Assembly (NCBI RefSeq): GCF_018139145.2
Contig: NC_059500.1
Coordinates: forward strand, 50,710,663 to 50,774,662
Direction: 5' to 3'
Source of the DNA: Gymnogyps californianus
Lineage: Eukaryota > Chordata > Aves > Accipitriformes > Cathartidae
DNA: 64,000 bases
Positions 1-12,636 of the stretch are shown here, piece by piece (position 1 is the first letter of the stretch; each line of letters begins with the position of its first letter). A model generated the notes under the pieces. The model was given only the letters and a program-made list of their open reading frames with translations, made no database searches and was not told where the DNA came from. Made by a program: the position numbers and the translations under genes.

Positions 1-3000
1 CCAACTAGTTTTCTTAAGAACTAGCCATTTTTACCAAATGTAAGTGTTTGCATATTAATTTGCAGATATTTGTCCAAGATGGACAGAGGTGAAGAAAGGC
101 TATATTTTAAGAAAGGGCTGTCACTACTGCTAGGCACAGAATTGGACTGCAGACAATGTGAAGCTACCCAGGGCTTCAAGAATTGCTAAAAGGAGCTCAT
201 ATGCTCAGTAAACTACTCCTGGGAGCACAGCCATTCTAATAGTGTTGAGAAATGCCAAAGGAGCTAAATAGTGTTAGGTTCAAGCAGAGGCCAGTTAGTT
301 CCAAGTTACTGGGTAAGCTATAGAAACCACACCCTACTTTCCACCTGAGAGACCTGAATGGAAGCATCTTTTCATATGATATTGAAATGAAGTCTGCTTA
401 CTTGGAAAATGGTGGCAAAATAGTTAAATCCTGCCTGGAGCAAGAGAAGAAAAGAGAAAGCATGGGAAGCGAGATCATTAATGCAAAGAGCCACAATAAT
501 AGCACATACAGTTGTGCCAATCCAACCAATAAACAAAGAGTAGTGTAAGATTCTCTTTATTAGACTGATTCATAAGGAACACATGACTTGCAAAGCCATT
601 CAAATTTCTTTTTGTTCAGCTTGGCTGGACAGAGAAAACTTTGTGGCTTTGTAAGCCAATTGTGATGTTTTACTACTTTCTGGCACCATGAAGACATTCA
701 AGATCCTGAAACTTCTGTATCACATGAAACTGAGTAGTGAAGGTGCATATTTTCAGTTTCAGCAAGAGCACAGGGAACAAACTGCTTATTCCTATTTTTG
801 TTGTTCCAGCAGCATAGATGTAAGGTATTCCACACATTTGTCATGTTAACAAGTGGAAGATAGGATTGTTCTTCTTAATGAGATATTTTTCACCAGCATT
901 ATGCTCATTTCTAGACTTCGAAATAAAAAGATTCAGGTTAGCTATATTCCTAACAGTAGAAGCTGCTCATGTACTCAAGGCGAAAATAACTCAAAGAAAA
1001 AGAATCACAGTTATAAAGGACAAAACTATATCACCAGAGCTTACACAGTCTTAACAGGAGCTAAGGCATATTATTCCCAGCCTCCATCAACTCAGTCTCT
1101 AGGGAGGGTACTCTTCAGTTCTTTTATATGAACGAAGTATTGAGGTCCAAGCAGTAAACCTAGTGCAGAGAAACCATGGGAATGTAACTTGACACTGAGA
1201 CACCCATTAAGACTGTCTCAATACTTTTAGGATTGTTTCCCATCATGCAAAGATCCATGTAAAATCTTCTGCACTCCATAATTTAGGTATTGTCCCCTTG
1301 CTTCTCGTTACTTCTCCCCCCACCCCAGGAAGCTGCTGATCATTTGCAACACTACTTCCTTCTGCCACTCAACCCTTCCTCCGGAGTGCCTCCATGCAGG
1401 GAGGTTCAATAGATCTCTACATTAGTCATTGATCTTCCATCCTCAGAAACTTTGATTGCTCTTGCATGGCCATGGCTCCTAGATAATAGCGGAAAAGTTT
1501 GAGAATTTGTTCTGTTCCATGTTTAATTTCACTAAAAAGAATTCGTGTATTCTTGGCTATCAGCAAGAAACTGTTTTGCAGGTCAAATTTTCAACAAAAA
1601 CATTCCTGTGTCCATCCACTGTGGAAAGGCTGAGGGGTAGACGGTGGAAGGAAGACGCAAAAGGGACAAAACACTTTTGACAGCACCAGAATTTGTACAG
1701 CTTCTAAAGGTGTGGTTACTTTCCAGTCTGTCTCCAAAAATTTCTATTGAAAAAAATTGTTTTAAATTCAAGTACAAAGGATTTTCCCCCCTTACATTAC
1801 AAATGCAAGTGAATGAAGCTGTTTCATTTTTGAGACACTATATTGGATTCTTTTTTGGTTAAATCCTCTGGATTCTGATATTATATAAATTCACTTCAGC
1901 AATTAAATAGATTTTTGTTGGTAAGTAAGCTAAAATAGTTTCTTGGATTTACAGGATTTCATAATGCATGTTAAATGGTGTGGCTTGCTACTAAGACAAA
2001 CCTTCATTCCTCAGAAATTTTGAGACGATAGCAGAGGGGTTCTGTCTTCTGAACTAGGACAGCAGTACTCTTGTTGAGAGCATATTACTAGCTCTTCCAC
2101 CAGTTCTGAGTTTTGCAAATAAATGGAGTCTCCCAGGGAGATGATAGCAACCCAAACCCAGAACTGGCACAAATCTTCTGGGCTCTCCTAGCAAAGGTAC
2201 CACACTCATTATTCAAAGCACAAGGCTTCTCATCCTCCCCAGGCAGACAGTGGACGAGCATGGGAGGTCAGGAAGTGCATGCAAAGGAGGTCATGATTGC
2301 TGTCCTACTTTTTATCTTGCTGTTGAAAGATTCACTTTGGACGTTCTATTAAAGACAATCCTTGTGCAACCTCTCCCGTTTTTTTCTTCGCACACCACAT
2401 GAGGTTAGCTAGTCTTTGCTTATTAGATAAAGTGGGCAGATGTTTATTCGCTACAGTAGCAGCTATGCAGACAGGCTCAAGACCTGTCACAAACATGGTA
2501 AAGTCTGTGTTTAGCCTTGCACTGACAGAAAACATAGTGTCACAAGATAAATGTCAATGAAAGTGGTGCTGAAGGCTGATCCTATTTATTACGGGAAGTG
2601 AACAGTGTTATCAAAGCTGCCAGGTGTAGAAGAGTCATTTAGTACAGACAACTTTGATATCTTTGAAAGGAATAAAATGAGGAGAACCCATTCAATTATT
2701 GCCAGGAATGATTCCTCACCCTCCCCCAAGACAATTATTTTAAGTGCTAGAAGGAGAGGAAATAGCTCATTATTTTAAGTGGCTTGAATTGCCTTCCATC
2801 CCTCCTAGTTCTACTGGGAAAATATTTAACATGGAACAAACACAGTGGAATCAATAGTCTTCCTGTTGTCAGCTTTTAACAGTAACTTCACTAACATTTA
2901 TGGGCAGGAGTGAAGGGGTAAAAAAATTCCTAGGCTGATTTATTTCCTGCCTAGATAGGTAAAGCACACTAAAACTCTAGCACATTCCCAACTTGGTTAC

Positions 3001-3150
3001 ATGCAATTTTCAGCTGAAGATTTTCAGTTTATACCCTTGTTAAGTATAAACAAACTAATGGCAAACACCAGTGTCCATTAAGGTCAACCAAAATATCCTT
3101 CCCTGTCAGTGATGCTCTTTGGTTTCATGTGAAGTGGAGATCTATTTCAG
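1..3150. other. Intergenic, AT-rich, no feature seen
   Basis: Only short open frames without similarity to anything I know. No repeat family, RNA gene or splice-flanked exon recognised. Confidence 0.6.
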
Positions 3151-3159
3151 CTGTAGTAA

Positions 3160-4340
3160 GCATGCAGCACACCTCCAACCTCATTTCAGCCTCAGCACAG
3201 TGGCTCTGTGCCACCATCCAACCAGCAAGTTCAACCAGGATAGTCTGTAGGTCTGTCCCAATGACCCCATCAACCTAATTTTGCCTGTTCATCTGAACCT
3301 CAGTCCTTGATTGATCCCTGGCCCCAATAGTCAGCCCTAAACCACCCTCAGCCATTCTGTTTGCTATTTTGTACGTGGGTCTAGCAGTGTCATTTGCTCT
3401 GAACCCAAACACACCCAAAATGTACATTTAGCCTGTGGGATGTTTTCAGCTGCTAAATCAAATTCTGCTAATCCAAATTCCGGCTGCTAAACCAGCAGAT
3501 CAGTCCTTGCTGGTTTAAGCCCTAATCTCATAATAAACCAGTGACTCCTGGCAGTCCCTATGTCTTTTATATTTTGATTTATTTCTTTTAATATTGATTT
3601 AATATTTTCCTCTCTAGACAGACAACCTTAATCCAGATTAGCAAACCTTTTCCAGACATTATCTATACCCTAGCACTCACTTTCCTACAAAGTGTCCCTT
3701 AAAGGCATCCACTTTAACATATACTCAGCAATCCCAGTCAGGACGACAATGACCTATATTTAAGTGCCTCTTGATGACCTTAGCCACCTACCCCTCCCCA
3801 TCACCTTCACTAAGCACAGACCTCGTCTTGAAAACTATTCTCTTCAAAAAAGTAATTCTTACTGCTTGTCTTCCCTGCCAGCATGAATATTAATCCCAAT
3901 ACTATAATTATTTTACCCCATCAACTTTCTATAAATTGAGGTAAGACCTGGAGGAAGCCTTCCAAACCAGTTATAATACTGTACACAATTACTCAAGTCT
4001 GAGTAAAGTCGCTAGTTACAGCACTGGCTGCAGATATACAGCTCAGGCAAGTAATCTTCATTTCTTGCAGTCCCCTACCAGTGTCCACCCCCATACCCTG
4101 AGCAGGTCTGACCCTGCTAGACTTAGCCTATCAGCAGTAATCTGGAATTACATATACATGCACTGTGATACCATCCCCACTGCTTTACCTTAGCTAGTGG
4201 TACTTGCATGGTCTAGACCTAGAATTATGCAGTTAACACAAGCCCCTGTGAGCATTAAACTTACCTGGGCAGCCCCTACAAAGCCTAACTTTCTAACTCC
4301 AGTTGACCCCCTCCTACTGGCTTGAATTGGTTAATCCATA
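3160..4340. other. C-skewed low-G block of unknown nature
   Basis: About 1.2 kb in which the plus strand carries roughly twice as many C as G; hand counts of seven 60-base lines (3241-3480 and 3661-3840) gave about 128 C to 59 G. It has many CCC and CTAACC-like words and no open frame of note. It could be an old unrecognised repeat or a transcription-linked strand bias. Confidence 0.45.
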
Positions 4341-5460
4341 GCTTGCCTTATTTAGGCAAGTAATATTAATAGCCCCTGATAGCAGCAGTTACCTAGCAGG
4401 GACTGTAGCCTCAATCACCTCTCCTGATGTTTCCTGATCCTAATTAAACTCTGCGTGCCTTGGGAGAAGAGCCAGATTGCAGCCTGACGAGGTGACTAAG
4501 CCTAAAGATCAGGTGATCACATTTAGGTTTGATTTCAGGCAAAGGTTAATTGCAGCCAGCTGATTGTTACCACCACAGATATAAATTTTGCCAGGTGGCT
4601 CTGGGTGGGTCTGTGAAGTCTAAAATACAGTCAGGTATCTCAAGCCTACTTTTCTTGTCTTCACGAACCCTAACTGCAGTTCTTGGAGGATCTCCTGGCA
4701 CCAACCTTTTCCCCTAGCTGATCTGCTCTATCTTGTGCTTGTTTCTCTGGTGACCTGTATCTAGCAAAGTGATGTCTGAAAGCACTGATTTTAGATGGAA
4801 GAACACCATGCCTAGCCATAGTTGAAAAATGTGTCAGCCCAAACTGTAACCCTAGAATAAAGAATTTAGATTATCTTTCTGCTTTGTATGGAAGTTACCC
4901 TCTGTGCTTCATGAAAAGAGGTCCAGAAGCACGGTCTAGGCCAATGAATAGCCTGAGGTAGAGAAATGTGGAGGTTATACAGGCTGACTCTATGTGCTGT
5001 TTAGACATATGGAAAGTCTTTTGACTTAGAAATGGAATTTTCCTTATACCATGACAAATAAATTCAAAAAACTGAACCTTTAGGGAAGTATCTCTTCACT
5101 TAAAAATACATGGTGTTGTCAAGTAAATAGTCACGCAAGTATTTGGCTTTTGACGCCACAAAGTGTTATTCTGAAATTGTTTTATTTTTAAAATACACTC
5201 TTTGGCCTATAAACCATTTTGACTGAAGTAAGTACAAGTCCAGAAGGAAATAAAATACCTCATTGACTAGTTTTATGGTGTCACAGATATCCTTTCAGAC
5301 CCTTGTTCCTATGGAGGAAGCAAAGCTGTAGTCAAAAGGCAGTCATGATCTCACCCTTTCCCTGGTATCTTCGTCTCATTCCCCACGCGTCAAAGGAGTC
5401 ATGTCTACACATACCATCTATAATGTACCCATTTCTCAGGGACTATCAGCAGTGTATTCC
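4341..5460. other. Intergenic, no feature seen
   Basis: Composition returns towards that of the flanks. No gene or known repeat recognised. Confidence 0.5.
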
Positions 5461-5699
5461 CTAGGTAGCTTCAAGTGAAAATTCCACGTCACCAACGTCT
5501 GGTGGCAGGTGATAAAAATTTCCCCCTTCTCTTCCAGATGGTGCATACCTGGGAGAGCAATGCAATTTTATTTGAGAGCTACTGGACTCCATTCGCTTCT
5601 CTGGGGTGGAAACGCAACGCAAGCCAATTGAGAAACCAGAACCTGTGCCTGGAAGCGCCTGAACGCAGGAGCTGAAGTTAACCTGTTCGTTAGAAGCAG

Positions 5700-6060
5700 G
5701 AAGCAAAATACGCCGCAGAAAGGGTGGGAGGGCTGCACTGGCGCCTCGGAAGCCGGGGACGCAAGGCTCGGGCAGCACGGCCCTTCCCCGGCACCCTGCG
5801 CCCACCCCCGGCCGCAGCAGCGCTCCGAAATGCCGCCGCCTCGCGGCACGCCGGGGACTGGGCACCGGCCGGGGACAGGGCACCGGCCGCGGACAGGGCA
5901 CCGAGCCGGGCTCGGGGACCCCCGGCCCCTCCGCAGCCGCCCGGCCCGCAGAGCTGCTGGGCGGCTGGAGAGTCCCGAGCCCCGACCCTGCAGGCAGCCC
6001 TGGAAACAAGCGCTGCGCTGACTGCTGCGTTCAGCTCCTAGCGAAGTCCCGTGAACATCC
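5700..6060. promoter_or_regulatory. CpG island, orphan promoter candidate
   Basis: About 360 bases that are very GC-rich and dense in CG dinucleotides, in an otherwise AT-rich region; this looks like a vertebrate CpG-island promoter. It contains an 18-bp unit repeated about three times (5863-5917, core GGGCACCGGCC). Open frames run through it on both strands (for example minus 6009-5461, proline/arginine-rich), but they have the look of GC-rich noncoding sequence and match no protein I know. In mammals LURAP1L lies downstream of TYRP1 in the same orientation, but its coding start is not seen here. Confidence 0.7.
5863..5917. repeat. 18-bp tandem repeat, about 3 copies
   Basis: Units of the form GGGGACAGGGCACCGGCC lie head to tail inside the CpG island, with one to three changes per copy. 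On the minus strand they would read as PRPVPC repeats. Confidence 0.75.
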
Positions 6061-7114
6061 AGCGCTGCGCTGTTTTCCTCCTGGGATTTTAGAAGAGGCT
6101 ATTGCCTGCAGAAAGGGGCGATTAGAAGAGGCTGTTTCGGTTTGGATTTGGAGCTTTTGAGAAAGTTATTAGGAGGCGTAGCACATTATTTTTTGCACAA
6201 AACGCATGGATGTCAAACAATAAACAAGATTGATTGCTACCCTGAAAAGAAGGCTGTGCTAGAGTGATGGAGTAAGAGCTGCTTGAACAGAAAGACACAT
6301 CCAGGAGGGAAACTACAGCTGTTGAAATACAGGCAAATATTTCCACGATGGAATACGCATTACTCCTTTTTTAAACATCTTCCCAAAACTTGATTCAAGC
6401 AAGAAAAACTCATTTACGTTTTAGCTCTCGTTTCCTTTTATGGCGTCCCATCCCTCAATCTTTCTTAATTTTCTTTTTTTCTTTTTTCTTCTTTTTTTTT
6501 TTTCCTTTTTTAATTTGTCAGCAAAGCGCTCAATTATCTTACTTTGGATGGAAATTTTCAAGTCAAAACTTTGGAAGAAAATATTTTTCCAGATGGCAGT
6601 TTCCCCTCAAATAAGTGAAGTTCATCCACATGCAGAGGGCCTGCTTTCAGCAAGGCATGATGCCAACCATCACAAGTCCTTTGAAAACTCAGATAGTGAA
6701 CAGACATTATGCACAAAGATAACTTTCCCCCTGAATGAACCAGCAATAATTATTGTCTTCCTCTGTCCCCTGTTTATGGAGTTCTCGTGACCTGTCCAGC
6801 TCTCCAATACTTGGCATCACAAGTTACTCTTTGCATGTTTCCCATCTGCAGGCTGATGACATACTGGAAAAGCAAACTCTCCCTTTTCCTGTGGTCTGAC
6901 CCATTAGCCTCGGTGCTGCCAGGCTGCATCTGAATAAGGGCTGAGAGAGGAGGCAGAACAAGAGGGGTCTTTTCACAGTAAAAGAGGGCAAACCACTGGA
7001 CACCAACCAGTCAGGCCTGGGGAGCTCCTACAGCCTCACATGACTCAAGCAAATGTCCGAGCTGAGGCTCCTGCTCCACAGGATGTAAAATGCAACCCCT
7101 GAGGATGACACAGG
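6061..7114. other. Region between CpG island and LTR
   Basis: Contains a T-rich stretch at about 6,465-6,515. No gene recognised. It could hold a first intron or exon of a transcript from the CpG island. Confidence 0.4.
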
Positions 7115-7823
7115 TGTGAGGGACTGAAAGAGTTAACGTCTGTCAATGTCTCAAACATTGTAGCAACCAAGGTACAGTCTGCATAACAAAGAGGGACATC
7201 AGCAAGAAGTTGGCTGGCATGGACACAGGGGACCTTCCGGAGGGTATGCAGTCCTGTGGTCTGGCAGAACCAGCCTGGTAACGCACCACATATGGCCAGA
7301 GGCCACACAAAGCTTGTTTGAGGAGGGGGCTTGTAGCTCCTTGGGAAGTCCCTAAGACCACCACCCCAACAAGCCGCACAGAACCCTCTGGAACACTACC
7401 ATATATGTTGAGAACTGTCTGGAATGAACCGATATAAGTCTTCAAGAGGCGTGACTGTGGACGGAGATTTAGACTATAAAAGACACAACTGCAAAGAGCC
7501 ATGTTGCGCGCGCCCATCACCGGAGGATTACCACGCTCGTCGCGGACACTGAGGGAGCCAAGGGTGGTGACTATCTCTCTTTTCTTTTCCCCCTCTTTTT
7601 TTTCCTCTCTTTTCTCTTCCCCCTCTTTTTTTTCCTCTCTTTTCTCTCTTCTCGCGAATGTTTTGCTGCAACCCACGCTGCCCACCGTTATGCCTTCCAC
7701 AGTTTGGATTGTTCGAATAAAGGATTCAAAGTGATTGTTTGGTGTCGTTTCACCTTAATTTAGCCCGGGGGGATCCCAGAACCTCTACGACCCTCTGGTC
7801 TGTTGGGTCTGGGTCATGTAACA
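7115..7823 (+). mobile_element. Solo LTR of an endogenous retrovirus, plus orientation
   Basis: Reads as a retroviral LTR: it begins TGTGAGGGACTG, has TATAAAA at 7475-7481, AATAAA at 7716-7721 followed by the GT-rich GTGATTGTTTGGTGTCG, and ends near CATGTAACA. The R region holds a duplicated pyrimidine block (about 7,570-7,650). ACAGG flanks both sides (7110-7114 and 7821-7825), but using it as the target duplication would end the element in TA rather than CA, so the right edge is uncertain by a few bases. No gag, pol or env sequence adjoins. Confidence 0.72.
7570..7650 (+). repeat. Duplicated pyrimidine block inside LTR
   Basis: About 33-35-base CT-rich unit (TTTCCTCTCTTTTCTC followed by TTCCCCCTC) present twice in a row, extending the R region of the 7.1-7.8 kb LTR. 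Confidence 0.7.
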
Positions 7824-10800
7824 GGACCGGACCCTGAGATGTCAAGCTTCGCAGCATTTGTGCCAGATACCCGCTATTGGTTGATTACCAAGAACAATGT
7901 TTAAACTTTGCTTTCCATGTCATTATCCTTCATTGTCCCTCATTTTACCTCATCTCATCCTCCATAGCTAAGAGGACAGACTTTATTTTTCCTGCCACTT
8001 CACTAACATTGGAAGGGTAAGAGCCATAATTAACATTTATGGCTATTTGCCTCTAGATCAGAAATAGTTTTGAGGTAATTTTGTATAAAAACAGCACTTG
8101 CTGTCTGTGATGAAGCTGAAATGTGAAGTGCTCTCCTCTCTGACCCCAAATCTCCACTCCTAGAAAAGACATTTTAAAGAGCCCATTAAAGGTAATTATA
8201 ACAAGCCTCAGACTGATGACAGAACATGTGGAAAAGTTACTCAAAAAAGGAAACGCCGTCAGTGAAATACTGTTTCAGCCTCTTCTGTAGTTCATGGCCT
8301 AATTTTAGCCTGTTTTCAAATTATCGTTGATTAATAATTACCATACAGTTTTTCAAGAATGGGTGAACAGGTCTCTCATGGTGAGACTGCAATCTCTTTT
8401 GCTCACCCTTGCAGAGAATACCACAAGGGAAGGACACAGTGGCAAGAGCTGCATGGTGGTCCACAGGGAGCCTCAGGGAACAGATGTGCTCCAGAGCATT
8501 GGAGTTGCTCTAGGTTACCGCCAGCACCTACGCCCAAACCAAACTGAGGTAAAAATCCAGGCCAGGGGTTGCCATTGAGTGATGGTGTGCAGCTGAAAAA
8601 ATTTTTTCTGGCTACTTTCATGCCAGGTTGATTGTTATAGGCATCACTTCTCTGAATTCTTATGTACTTGAAGAAGTGATGCTCTTTTGGCAGGCCCTGC
8701 TGCTGCAGCTGCTGATTTATCTTCCAAGACTGCCAGAAGAAAAACATTAGCAGTGCTAACAGGACAAACTCAGATCATAAATTGCTAGTACCAAATAGTA
8801 TCAGTGTTTGGTAGGCCCTCATTTTCTTCTCACTTGTAGATGCAGGGATACAAAAAGAGAATATGTCAATCACTTCCCTGCCCATGTTAAAAAAAAAAAA
8901 AAAGAAATTACCTTCCCCCCACTGGACAGCATTTACTTGCTGTTGTGAACCAGTGAGACAGAGAGCAGATATGAGACAGGCATGTATTGTGTCTGTTAAG
9001 GATTTGTTTTTAAAATAATGAGCCTGCAACAATTTAAATAGTGTCTCAAAGAAAAAGAAGCTAGACTGCTCTTGGAATAGGAAGTTGAGAGACACAAAAC
9101 ACCATTTTAGAAAATCGCGTTTAGACCTTGAAGTGACTTTTTAGTTAAATAGAGAACTTTTCTATTCCATGTTAGAAAACAGCCTGAATTGTTTGGTGAA
9201 GTGCCACCTTGTGGCAAGCAGCAAACCCTGTCTGCTGGAGAAGGCCCTTCTTTGGGTACTCCCTGCTTGGGCGTGGGCGCAGCACAACGGAATTTTACTG
9301 CAAGCAATCTTGAAGCCATGGTATAAGAATACGGTTCCTTAGGAGAAGTAAAATGGAAATTTCACCTTATTTTAAAGATGAGACTTTTGTTTTATGCTCA
9401 TATTAAATGCAATTGCTTAGTAGGTGTTAGCAAGGGTGACAGGGTTTTTTGCCGTATAAATCAATAAATAAGAAGTACAGATGATCTCTTTCCTCCAAAG
9501 TCCAGTTGAAACCAGCATCTTCACTTTTGATTCATACATGACATAATAATTCAATCACTCGATACTATTTAATCTCATTTCATTCTTTGTCTTTAACTGT
9601 GCTGCTCATACTGAGAATCAGTCCTATATATTGATTTGTGGAAGGTGTTACAGAGACAAAATTCCACTTGGAGGCCTTAGGTGCAATGACATTGTTTGGG
9701 GCTTTTTTTTTTCTGGTTTATTAGCTGGTAGTCTAGAGCGAAATATTGTTTTTCCTGCCAACTTCAAGCTTAATAGCCTGAGACTATTATTTCAGCTACA
9801 ACACAACTTTCAGCTTCTAAACAAATATTTTCTCCCCCGCCTCTCTTCTCCCTTGAGATTTTTTCTTTGCAAAGATTTTCTTCAGCACAAGGCCTTTCAT
9901 CTGTATCAGTAGTTTTCTCTCAACCTTTCTGAACTGAAGCAAAATAAAACTTAACACCAGCAGTAAACAGACGGGTTGTGTGGACAGCTTAAAATCCTCT
10001 TAGGCACTCATCCTATCACCAGTTCAGCCTCAAATTAAGGATGTTTAATTCTGCAGTATTGCTTCTGTCTTCCTTTGCAGCTTCCTTTGCTTCAAGCAAA
10101 GGACCATGGGTCCCTGTTGTACAGAACAGGGGCACTGACTTCAGCAAGATACCAGTCCTATTCCTTGAAGAGCTCTTGCTAGTTAAAAGATCCAAATCCA
10201 TGTTGGCTGATTGCCAAAGGGCTTAAAGTCGGTTTCTATGTGCATGCAAACCTAACGTACTGTAAAATTACTGTTTAGATGCCCTCCTTTGCCCCCACCA
10301 TTTGAGGGGTGAAGGGGGAAAAGAGATGCACATAATTAAAATTGGCAGTGGCTTACTTTAGATACCTCTGGGCGTTAAAGGTGAGATTGGCAGGATGACA
10401 AAAAACTATGTACACTATGCTCTATATTTAAAAATCTACACAGAAATTAATCCAAGGTTTATTTTAGTTGGAATTGTGCTATTTTAATTACCTCCAATGA
10501 GCAGCAAGAAACAAATATTGTGAATGCCATTTCCCTCTCCCTTTACCATAAAACAGGATCCGAATAAAGCATCTGCTAAAGCTAGCACTTTTACTCTAAA
10601 TTGGAGGTTAAATGAGATTTCGAGTTAAAATGCAGTTTTGAGAGAGGAGATCCATAATTTTGCTCCAAATTAGTATTTTGAAAATAAACGTCTCAGTTTT
10701 AATCAGGCTTCCTTGCCAAGTTATTCTTTTGGGAGGCAAAAGCTGGGAGGCAGTTTTTGGACAATAAAAAATATTAAGATGACTAAATAGAATTCAGCAA

Positions 10801-11679
10801 TAAATCTCATTTTGGGAGTCATTCCAATTCTATGTCAACATAAAGCCATTATTAACCAGTGTTGCTTAGCCCTTCCACACATAGAAGTGAAACTTCTGGG
10901 GTTAGAAATGTTTCCCTAAATTACAAAAATAGTTCAGCTTTGTGTCCAAAGCAGATGTTCATGTAAGTTATGATTTTACTGCCCACCATTAAGAGGAAGT
11001 TAACTGGACAGCCTAATCGCCCACCAGCTTCCACTAAACTCTTCAATCCGCCTTTGAAAGTCTTTTCTTTCATGTAGAAATACCAGTTTGTAAAGGAAAT
11101 TTTTCCCCAGATGCTGCCTTTATTGTAGGCAGCCAACTTAACAGAATCTTTTAAACTTCCAGGTTATATGGTACATTTATTGAAAAAACTATGCTACATT
11201 GTATGGCCAACCGCCTTTGCTGTTTTCACACTAGTATCACATTGGTGGCATAAGGTTTTCTGTTACAAGCTTATTTGTAATGCTTTTTTATTCCTTACTG
11301 GAAAATTTTGCATGTGGGAATAGAAATTCACGTTACTGGAATGTAGGGGAAGAGGGGAGATATCATTACTGTGCTGTTTCACTTCCTCTCACCTTTCTGC
11401 AAATCTTAAAGTTCACAAGGTATTTCTGCAGGTTGTCCTTATCCCTCTGTGTGTTCTCTTCCAGTACTGTCCTAGGGGTGATGACTATCCACGTAGTGCA
11501 GTTTGTGCATCAACATCTCTCCTGAAAGAGCTAAATAAGGCTGATTCAGCCTTCGTAATTCTGCTAATTACAGGACTAGCCCTATAGCCCTGGTACTTCT
11601 TTCAATACTGTATCATCTCTCCTCTAGTTAACTCTCTTCCCAGTCCGCAGATCCTATTCCAATTCCTAACTTTTCAGAC
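7824..11679. other. Intergenic, no gene recognised
   Basis: AT-rich, with an A15 tract at about 8,889-8,903. Open frames are short and match nothing known. Confidence 0.5.
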
Positions 11680-12360
11680 TTAAGCACGTGGCACTTTATC
11701 AAAGGCTTCAGCATGAATATAATTCCTAAATAAAATCTTTGAATTATCTTATCAAAGCTATTAAGCTAGCTAGCATGGTCTAACTTCGATAAATCTGTGC
11801 CTTATTTGATTCCAATTGTATTTTCATGGTTTGTTTTGGAGACTGTCATGCTATTGAGTCTAAATTAATAAGCTTGTAGTTGCACAGGACGTTTTTGCTT
11901 TCCCTTCCCCATAAAATATTGCTGCTCTCCATTGCAGAATAGTTCGGCTGACCTGAAAAAATTATTCAAACACCTTACAGATGGACTTAGAGTTTTGTAT
12001 GTAATTTTTAGGTTCTTGAATGGAAATTACCTGCTGTCTTGATGCAGATATATTGTTTACTTTTTGTCTTGTAGGGCAATTTCTGTTTCTAATTCCACAT
12101 GCTTTTAACTCTTTCTGTACAAGATCAACATAGTTCATCTTACTGAAAACAGAAGTTGACTATCACTGACATAGAAAAATGTGTCTGGATCATGCTAATC
12201 CTGACTCTGCATTTATTGCATTTTCATTTATATGGTCAAAGAAACTTTTCAGTATTTCCTTTCCAAGGTCAAATGCAGCTTTGGCAGCTTTCTCTTTATT
12301 TCTAAAATTCCTGACTTTAGTTCCTTGTCTCTCTTGTGTATTCTCAAAACCTCTATTTGT
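11680..12360 (-). mobile_element. Possible ancient LINE (L2/L3/CR1-like) remnant
   Basis: Phrases such as ACTTTATCAAAGGCTTCAGC and wording about AAATCTGTGCCTTATTTGATTCC resemble the antisense of old amniote LINE reverse-transcriptase sequence. It is strongly decayed and no frame survives. Confidence 0.3.
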
Positions 12361-12554
12361 TTAATATTGTCTGGTGAGAATCTCAATTACTGTTTCATTA
12401 TTTGAATTCACTAGTTACTGTCTGCTAATTTGCTTTTTATAAGAGAAACAAATTACAAAAGCCAAACTTAGATACTGTTAGAGAACTAAGAAGGCAAATA
12501 AACATAAAAAATTATTAACAACCCCAGTTGTAGGGGACACCTAAGAGGCCTAAA

Positions 12555-12636
12555 AAATCTTTTTTTCTTTTTTTCTTTTTTTTCTCTTTTATTCTTTTCT
12601 CACCGCCCTCCCCCCCCCCCCCCCTTTTTTTTTTTT
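12555..12636. repeat. Low-complexity T/C tract with C15 and T12 runs
   Basis: A T-rich stretch with scattered C, then a run of about 15 C (12,610-12,624) directly followed by 12 T. Confidence 0.85.

Noticed and set aside
5461..6009. A 182-codon proline/arginine-rich minus-strand frame in the CpG island
   Set aside because: GC-rich sequence has few stop codons. There are overlapping frames on both strands, no known domain, and no resemblance to LURAP1L.
7143..7700. A 185-codon minus-strand frame with KREEKKEGE repeats
   Set aside because: It is the antisense of the LTR pyrimidine repeat and has no independent support.
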